Shown: one piece after another, positions 26,014 through 32,452 of the stretch | How the letters are laid out: each line of letters opens with the position of its first letter | Numbering within the stretch: position 1 is the first letter of the stretch | The notes under the pieces: model-generated | What the model saw: only the letters and a program-made list of their open reading frames with translations | The model's database searches: none | What the model was told of the DNA's origin: nothing | Assembly (NCBI GenBank): GCA_027484405.1 | Contig: JAIXTA010000133.1 | Coordinates: 1 to 32,452, forward strand | DNA: 32,452 nt | Reading direction: 5' to 3' | Origin: Burkholderiales bacterium | GTDB taxonomy: Bacteria > Pseudomonadota > Gammaproteobacteria > Burkholderiales > Burkholderiaceae_C | Program-made: the position numbers and the translations under genes

Positions 26014-27111
26014 TTATTCGGCGCTTTGCCGCACGTTGGCGTGAGTCTGGCCCGGCATGGGCTCCGGCTGCTCGCCGCGGGTCTTGTACAGCGAGTAGAT
26101 GACGCCGATCGCCAGCAGGCCGAAGGTCACGGACAGCGAGATCCATGCGTCCATCTTGCCGTAGATCTGGTTGTAGAAGATCTTGGCGCCGATGAAGATC
26201 AGCACCACCGACAGCGCGTACTTCAGGTACTTGAAGCGGTGGATGATCGCCGCGAGCGCGAAGTACAGCGCGCGCAGGCCGAGGATGGCGAAGATGTTGC
26301 TGGTGTAGACGATGAAGGGGTCGGTCGTGATCGCAAAGATCGCCGGCACCGAGTCCACCGCAAAGATCACATCCGCAAACTCCACCAGCACCAGCGCAAA
26401 GAACAGCGGCGTGGCCCAGAGCACCGGCTTGCCGTTCGGGTCCACAGGCTGGCCCGTGTTGGCATCCAGCAGGGGCTTGCGCACGAAGAACGCATTGCCC
26501 TCGACCTTGTCCGTCACGCGCATCTTCTTGCGCATGAACTTCAGCAGCGGGTTGTTGGCGATGTCCGGCATGTTGTCGATCATCCACAGCATCTTGATGC
26601 CGGTGAGGATCAGGAATGCACCGAACAGGTAGAGCACCCAGCTGAACTGATCCACGATGGCCGCACCCAGGCCGATCATGATCGCGCGCAGCACGATCAC
26701 GCCCAGGATGCCCCAGAACAGCACGCGGTGCTGGTAGATCCGCGGCACGGCGAAGTAGGTGAAGATCAGTGCGATGACAAACACGTTGTCCATCGCCAGG
26801 CTCTTCTCTATCAGGAAGCCCGTGTAGTACTCCATGCCGCTTTGCGCGCCCATGTACCACCAGACCCAGCCGCCAAAGCACAGGGCGATGGCGATGTAGA
26901 AGGCCGACAGCCAAAGGGATTCCTTGACGCCGATCTCGTGGTCCTTCTTGTTCAGGACGCCCAGGTCAAAGACGAGCAGGATGATGACGATGCCGATGAA
27001 CATGAGCCAAAGCCATGCGGCCTTGCCCAGGAACGGCGCGTTCAGAAAGGAAATGAGGGCGTCCAAGCGGGCCTCCGTGAAAAGTGGGTTGCACAGTTCC
27101 CACAACGACAT
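26014..27111 (-). CDS. TerC/Alx family membrane protein
   Basis: A 365-residue integral membrane protein of the TerC family (Alx-like); members are tied to manganese export, alkaline pH response or tellurite resistance. About nine hydrophobic helices are present. The family hallmarks are SLAMDNVFVIALIFTYFAVP in the third helix region, with the conserved Asp-Asn pair, and the second half VEFADVIFAVDSVPAIFAIT with two Asp in a membrane helix, the likely metal-binding site. The loop between halves (NPLLKFMRKKMRVTDKVEGN) is also conserved. The ATG at 27111 was preferred; an alternative at 27135 adds eight residues. No ribosome-binding site is evident, and a hairpin sits just upstream. Confidence 0.92.
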   Translation of the reverse strand: MSLWELCNPLFTEARLDALISFLNAPFLGKAAWLWLMFIGIVIILLVFDLGVLNKKDHEIGVKESLWLSAFYIAIALCFGGWVWWYMGAQSGMEYYTGFLIEKSLAMDNVFVIALIFTYFAVPRIYQHRVLFWGILGVIVLRAIMIGLGAAIVDQFSWVLYLFGAFLILTGIKMLWMIDNMPDIANNPLLKFMRKKMRVTDKVEGNAFFVRKPLLDANTGQPVDPNGKPVLWATPLFFALVLVEFADVIFAVDSVPAIFAITTDPFIVYTSNIFAILGLRALYFALAAIIHRFKYLKYALSVVLIFIGAKIFYNQIYGKMDAWISLSVTFGLLAIGVIYSLYKTRGEQPEPMPGQTHANVRQSAE

Positions 27112-27120
27112 GGCGGCCGG

Positions 27121-27141
27121 GGTTGCGCGTTGCACGCAACC
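27121..27141 (-). promoter_or_regulatory. Hairpin just upstream of the terC start
   Basis: GGTTGCG and CGCAACC (27121-27127 and 27135-27141) form a 7-bp stem with a 7-base loop, only 9 bp before the chosen terC ATG, where a ribosome-binding site would normally lie. It could limit translation initiation. I do not see the core consensus of the yybP-ykoY manganese riboswitch. Confidence 0.35.
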
Positions 27142-27301
27142 AGCGGCCGTCAGAGGGGCCCGCCGTGGAGACCGAATGATGACGATTGCGGCGAGCGCTG
27201 GCCACCGGGTTCACCCGGACATCTCGGGAAACTCCGGGGGCTGGCGGTAGAGGCTGCGCTCGAAATGGCGCAGGGCCAGGGGCTGTTTCCGCTTGTCTGG
27301 A

Positions 27302-27386
27302 GCGGATCTTCAAGGCATGTGTCTGAAGACGCGCGCTGGATGCGGATTTCCAAGGCAATGCCCTGAAGAACCGCATGGGACAAGCG
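27302..27386 (+). repeat. Dispersed element D, tandem copies
   Basis: Two related 33-bp palindromic segments, 27302-27334 and 27342-27374, both starting GCGGAT and containing CAAGGCA and CTGAAGA. The second is followed by ATGGGACAAGCGG, as in the copies near 9689 and 25910. The 27145-27301 stretch before it shows no gene or repeat that I can recognise. Confidence 0.65.
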
Positions 27387-27410
27387 GGGACGGGCAGGGG
27401 GGTTGCGAAC

Positions 27411-27677
27411 CCCCGCACTGAGGTTCAGGCAAGTGGAAACGGGCAGGGTGGTCTGCGAAGCCTTGAGAGGCTCAGTCCGAACACTGCGGAGGGTGTGACG
27501 GGGTGCGCGCTGGCAGGCGCGCACTCTTCGTGCTGCGCAACGCGATGCTTTGCGAAACCCCGCACTCAGGTTCAGGCAAGTGGAAACGGGCGGGGTGGTC
27601 TGCGAAGCCTTGAAAGGCTCAGTCAGAACACTGCGGAGAGTGTGACGGGGTGCGCGCTGGCAGGCGCGCACTCTTCG
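27411..27677 (+). repeat. 147-bp tandem duplication
   Basis: Unit 1 begins at 27411 and unit 2 at 27558, a constant offset of 147 bp, with high similarity up to 27530 and 27677; the region 27531-27557 has no full counterpart because unit 2 runs into another repeat. Both contain TGCGCGCTGGCAGGCGCGCA, itself palindromic. A hairpin GGGGGTT/AACCCCC (27398-27414) sits at the left end. The GAAACCCC-CGC-CTCAG pattern returns about every 147 bp (27407, 27554, 27701). No gene is supported here. Confidence 0.85.
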
Positions 27678-27717
27678 GCGGGCGGCGAGCAGTGCTCGCC
27701 GAAACCCCCGCCTCAGC
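27672..27717 (-). repeat. Module A of the dispersed repeat family, third copy
   Basis: Inverted relative to 9325-9369. It keeps the hairpin (GGCGAGC/GCTCGCC with a 3-base loop, 27684-27700), then GAAACCCC and GCC-TCAGC. An imperfect 11-bp tandem repeat (CAGCCCCGTCT, CAGCTCCGTCT) follows to about 27736, ending 10 bp before the tgt stop. Confidence 0.65.
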
Positions 27718-27745
27718 CCCGTCTCAGCTCCGTCTCAGCCCGGAG

Positions 27746-29933
<2,188 letters not shown>

Positions 29934-29953
29934 GGCCAAAATGTTAGCCGTGC

Positions 29954-29959
29954 CATAAT
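29954..29959 (+). promoter_or_regulatory. Probable -10 box of the tRNA-Leu promoter
   Basis: CATAAT, 23 bp before the first base of the mature tRNA. No good -35 is visible at 16-18 bp upstream. Confidence 0.35.
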
Positions 29960-29982
29960 TCGCGCCCTTGCAGATCACACCC

Positions 29983-30068
29983 GCCGGGGTGGCGGAACGG
30001 TAGACGCAGCGGATTCAAAATCCGCCGATGGCAACATCGTGAGGGTTCGATTCCCTCTCCCGGCACCA
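29983..30068 (+). tRNA. tRNA-Leu (anticodon CAA)
   Basis: An 86-base class II tRNA with encoded CCA. The acceptor stem GCCGGGG pairs with TCCCGGC (one G-U); the anticodon arm is GCGGA-TTCAAAA-TCCGC, with CAA at positions 34-36, reading UUG. A long variable arm (CGATGGCAACATCG) is typical of leucine tRNAs, and the T arm is GAGGG-TTCGATT-CCCTC. Discriminator base A at 30065 is the leucine identity base. Confidence 0.98.
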
Positions 30069-30073
30069 CATTC

Positions 30074-30105
30074 AGGGCCTCGCAACGCGAGGCCCTTTGC
30101 TTTTG
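30074..30105 (+). terminator. Terminator of tRNA-Leu
   Basis: AGGGCCTCGC (30074-30083) and GCGAGGCCCT (30087-30096) form a 10-bp stem with a 3-base loop, followed by TTGCTTTT, five bases after the CCA end. Confidence 0.9.
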
Positions 30106-30758
30106 TGCCGGCAAGCGAGGCGCCTGCGCGCCTCGCGCGAGGGATGAGCCCGGACAGCCAAGCGTCCCTGCGGACGGTTGGGTGCCTGGCGAATCGGAGC
30201 GGCGTACTCGCTGCGAGGTGGACAGCGAAAGGCTGGGCTGGCAAGCCCGGCCGGGGTCGCTGCGGTGGTCAACGCGGTTGGCCGATCCCTCCCGGCGCGC
30301 AGCCATCAATGACGATCAGCTTGCTTGCAACCAGCGCTGCGTACCGCAGTGTGTGGACCAGAATCGATTCCGACGCTGCGCGTATTGCCGCCCTCTGTGT
30401 TGCACTGCTCGCATGTGCTCCGATATGAAAGCAGTCTGACTGGGTTGAACTTGCGGCCGTCAAGAGGTGCAAGTTGGCAACTAAGCACGCTCACTCACTT
30501 GCAGAACGCGTTCTCCCCAGATTGAGTGAGCTTCGAGGCAAGTCTCGATGTTTGTCTAACAATCCTTATAGATCAGCACAGATCGCGCCGAATACACTTT
30601 CGTCAACCGGCTGATCGCACAAAAAGAGGCGACGGTCGGCGGGTTTCATCTCAATGTGCGGCGCTGCCCTGAGCGCCTGCCGAGGTGGAGCCGGGGTCAA
30701 TTCTCATCTGACTGCCAAGGTGCAACTTGCACCTTTCAGTCCACGGATCACACGCCTA
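30106..30758. other. Gene-free stretch with several dyad symmetries
   Basis: About 650 bp with no gene that I can support. It holds a 9-bp hairpin at 30115-30136; a nested dyad at 30489-30531 (GCTCACTCA, then AGAACGCGTTCT, then TGAGTGAGC); an AT-richer patch at 30550-30600 with a TATAGA box (30567-30572) that could be a -10; and a perfect palindrome AAGGTGCAA-C-TTGCACCTT at 30717-30735. The sequence composition after about 30340 looks less GC-rich than the rest of the window. Confidence 0.5.
30717..30735. promoter_or_regulatory. Perfect 19-bp palindrome upstream of the glycine-rich gene
   Basis: AAGGTGCAA and TTGCACCTT around a central C, 24 bp before the GTG at 30759. A partial copy, AGGTGCAAGTTGGCA, lies at 30465-30479 and GTTGAACTTGC at 30444-30454. 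This may be an operator, although it would fall inside the coding region if translation starts at 30654. Confidence 0.4.
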
Positions 30759-32452
30759 GTGAAGTCGAAAACCTTTGCAGCGCTCCGGCTCATGCGCGGA
30801 GCGCGGGGCAGCTTGCGCGCAAACTTTTGCAGCTTCTTGGCCGCCGGCATGGCCCTGGTCATGGGCGATGTCGTCGCGCAAACGTGCGCCGCGCCTGGGC
30901 GCGACGGCCCCGGCACGCTCACGGGGGTGGTGAACGGCTACTACGTACCCTCAAACGGCACGTACGGCGGCGGCCTGACGTCGATTCCGCTGACTCGAAG
31001 CAACGTCGGCCCTCCGGCGATCTCACCCGGTGATCTCGTGCTCGTCATCCAGATGCAATGCGCCGACATCGACGCGGGTGACAGCGCGACTTATGGGTCC
31101 TACAGCTTTGCGGCATCTTGCCAGGCGGGGCGCCATGAGTACGCACGCGCCCTGGCGGGAAGCTCAGACACGCTCGTCCAAGTCAACCTGAGCGCGAGCT
31201 ATGTGCAGGCTGCTCCAAGCAGTGCAAGCACCAATGTCACGAACCGACGTGTGTTCCAGGTGCTCCGTGTGCCCCAGTACTCCACCGCGGCGGTGTCGGG
31301 AACAGTCACCGCGCCCGCATGGGACGGCCTTTCTGGCGGGGTGGTGGCCATCGATGTGACGGGCGACTTGTATTGGACGGGCGGCACCATAGACGTCTCA
31401 GGCAGAGGATTTCGCGGCGGCGGCGGCCAGAACCGAGGTGCCACGAATTCCACCGCCGTCGCGACAGGCGCAATCGACCCCGTGTTTCCTGCCGGGACAG
31501 GTTTTCGGACGCCCGGCACGGCCAGCGGCTTTGCGCAGAAAGGTGAGGGCATCGCAGGCACGCCCCGGTTTGTGACCATCGGCCCGAACTCTGCGTTCGA
31601 TCTTGGCAGCGAGGGGTATGTCAACGGCGACTACAGCCGGGGTGCACCTGCAAACGCCGGGGGCGGCGGCGCCGACATCAACAACAGCGCGCGTGACAAC
31701 GGCGGCGGCGGCGGTGGCGGCAACGGTGGACCCGGCGGACGGGGCGGCTACGGCTGGCGAGGTGCCGGCTGGGCCAACATCAGCAGCAGCTACACCAGCA
31801 CCGTTGCACCTCTTGGTGCGGCCATCATCGACCTGCGCGGTATTGGCGGGCGGACATTCACGCAGCGCGGCGTGGCCCAGCTTGTTCTCGGCGGTGGTGG
31901 TGGGGCTGGCGGCAATAACGGCAACACGGCCTCTGGCCAGACATCAGCCGCATCTGGCGGTGCGAGCGGCGGAGGTCTGGTGCTGGTACGAGCTGGTCGG
32001 ATCACCGGGACAGGCACCATCAATGCCGACGGCGCTGCAGCGACAGACTACGCCGGCAACGATGGTGCGGGCGGTGGCGGTGCGGGTGGCTCCGTGTCGG
32101 TGCTTGCAGAGCAGGGCAGCGTCGGGACCTTGAATGTCACGGCCAGAGGCGGCCGGGGTGGCAACTCCTTCGTGACGGGCAATGTTGCGCACGCCGGTGG
32201 CGGCGGTGGCGGTGGCGGTGTGGTGGTCCTCAGTGGCGGCGCTTCCGTGAGCGTGACCGGAGGTGCCAATGGCGTCACGACGACAGCAGACAATCCGCCG
32301 GGCGGCGCCGCACACGGGGCATCCGCCGGTGCGGATGGCGTTGTGCTCACCGGCGTTGCGCTGAGCTCTGCACCAGGCCCTGCAGGCGCGCGCTGCCTGC
32401 CTGCGCTGACGGTGAGCAAGAGCACGAGCACTGCGGTGAGGGTGTCGGGTCA
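30759..32452 (+). CDS. Large exported glycine-rich protein, 3' end beyond the window
   Basis: An uninterrupted frame of 564 codons running off the window; I checked it codon by codon and found no stop. The start is unsure: GTG 30759, ATG 30792 (the shortest, with a clear signal peptide beginning MRGARGSLRANFCSFLAAGM and likely cleavage after VVA), GTG 30720 or ATG 30654. The mature N terminus starts QTCAAPGRDGPGTLTGVVNG and a segment ISPGDLVLVIQMQCADID follows; then come RVFQVLRVPQYSTAAVSG and LSGGVVAIDVTGDLYWTGG. From about 30.3% into the frame onward, glycine-rich blocks such as GGGGADINNSARDNGGGGGG alternate with short beta-type segments. The last visible part, CLPALTVSKSTSTAVRVSG, looks like the start of a DUF11/CARDB-like beta-sandwich repeat. 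I believe related proteins carry DUF11 repeats after this region; a surface or extracellular role is inferred, function unknown. Confidence 0.8.
   Translation, partial: MKSKTFAALRLMRGARGSLRANFCSFLAAGMALVMGDVVAQTCAAPGRDGPGTLTGVVNGYYVPSNGTYGGGLTSIPLTRSNVGPPAISPGDLVLVIQMQCADIDAGDSATYGSYSFAASCQAGRHEYARALAGSSDTLVQVNLSASYVQAAPSSASTNVTNRRVFQVLRVPQYSTAAVSGTVTAPAWDGLSGGVVAIDVTGDLYWTGGTIDVSGRGFRGGGGQNRGATNSTAVATGAIDPVFPAGTGFRTPGTASGFAQKGEGIAGTPRFVTIGPNSAFDLGSEGYVNGDYSRGAPANAGGGGADINNSARDNGGGGGGGNGGPGGRGGYGWRGAGWANISSSYTSTVAPLGAAIIDLRGIGGRTFTQRGVAQLVLGGGGGAGGNNGNTASGQTSAASGGASGGGLVLVRAGRITGTGTINADGAAATDYAGNDGAGGGGAGGSVSVLAEQGSVGTLNVTARGGRGGNSFVTGNVAHAGGGGGGGGVVVLSGGASVSVTGGANGVTTTADNPPGGAAHGASAGADGVVLTGVALSSAPGPAGARCLPALTVSKSTSTAVRVSG

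Noticed and set aside
27112-27330. yybP-ykoY manganese riboswitch before terC
   Set aside because: Considered because of the gene family, but the core GGGGAGUAG-type motif is not visible on the - strand; only a simple hairpin is supported.
29975-30244. Leftward frame containing GRGNRTLTMLPSADFESAAS
   Set aside because: This is the well-known false translation of the antisense strand of a leucine tRNA gene, not a protein.
30656-31033. 125-codon + strand frame starting near 30656
   Set aside because: It is a neighbouring frame of the glycine-rich gene with no signal peptide and it stops at 31033, while the chosen frame stays open to the window end.

Overview
The window is GC-rich, densely coded bacterial chromosome. 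The gene families and neighbourhoods point to a betaproteobacterium, probably Burkholderiales: ftsK-lolA-rarA, yajC-secD-secF, queA-tgt, argH next to an AlgZ/AlgR-type sensor-regulator pair, and pmbA/yjgA/mog. This placement is from gene content only; there is no rRNA gene or other taxonomic marker here.

Layout. 1-4776: DNA translocase FtsK (cut by the window edge), the lipoprotein carrier LolA, a periplasmic thioredoxin-like protein on the opposite strand, and the AAA+ protein RarA. 4807-6681: a leftward pair, glutathione S-transferase then a DUF418 membrane protein. 6891-8658: adenylosuccinate lyase PurB with an overlapping GNAT-like gene. 8789-10381: a cytochrome c'-type protein and a cytochrome b561-type membrane protein, convergent and separated by a 0.4-kb repeat-filled gap. 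10483-13904: the leftward yajC-secD-secF operon for the Sec accessory complex, closed by a strong terminator. 14218-16129: a leftward AlgZ/AlgR-like two-component pair, divergent from argH (16609-18003). 18404-22130: a TRAP transporter of the TakP/FcbT type, with the two membrane subunits rightward and the Tat-exported binding protein leftward. 22400-25862: pmbA, divergent yjgA-mog, and a carboxylesterase. 26014-27111: a TerC-family membrane protein. 27746-29933: tgt and queA (queuosine synthesis), leftward. 29983-30068: tRNA-Leu(CAA) with its own terminator. 30759-end: a large secreted glycine-rich protein that continues beyond the window.

Most of the window is housekeeping. Four features stand out. 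(1) The common queA-tgt-yajC-secD-secF cluster is present in order and on one strand, but is split by about 14 kb between tgt and yajC. (2) A family of small palindromic dispersed repeats fills the gaps at 9.3-9.7, 25.86-25.91 and 27.3-27.72 kb, including a 147-bp tandem duplication. (3) A direct repeat resembling the AlgR box sits just upstream of a good promoter for the two-component operon. (4) Beyond tRNA-Leu lies a less typical segment with several dyad symmetries and the glycine-rich exported protein, which is the best candidate for something poorly described. I see no CRISPR array, transposase, prophage or recognisable defence system.
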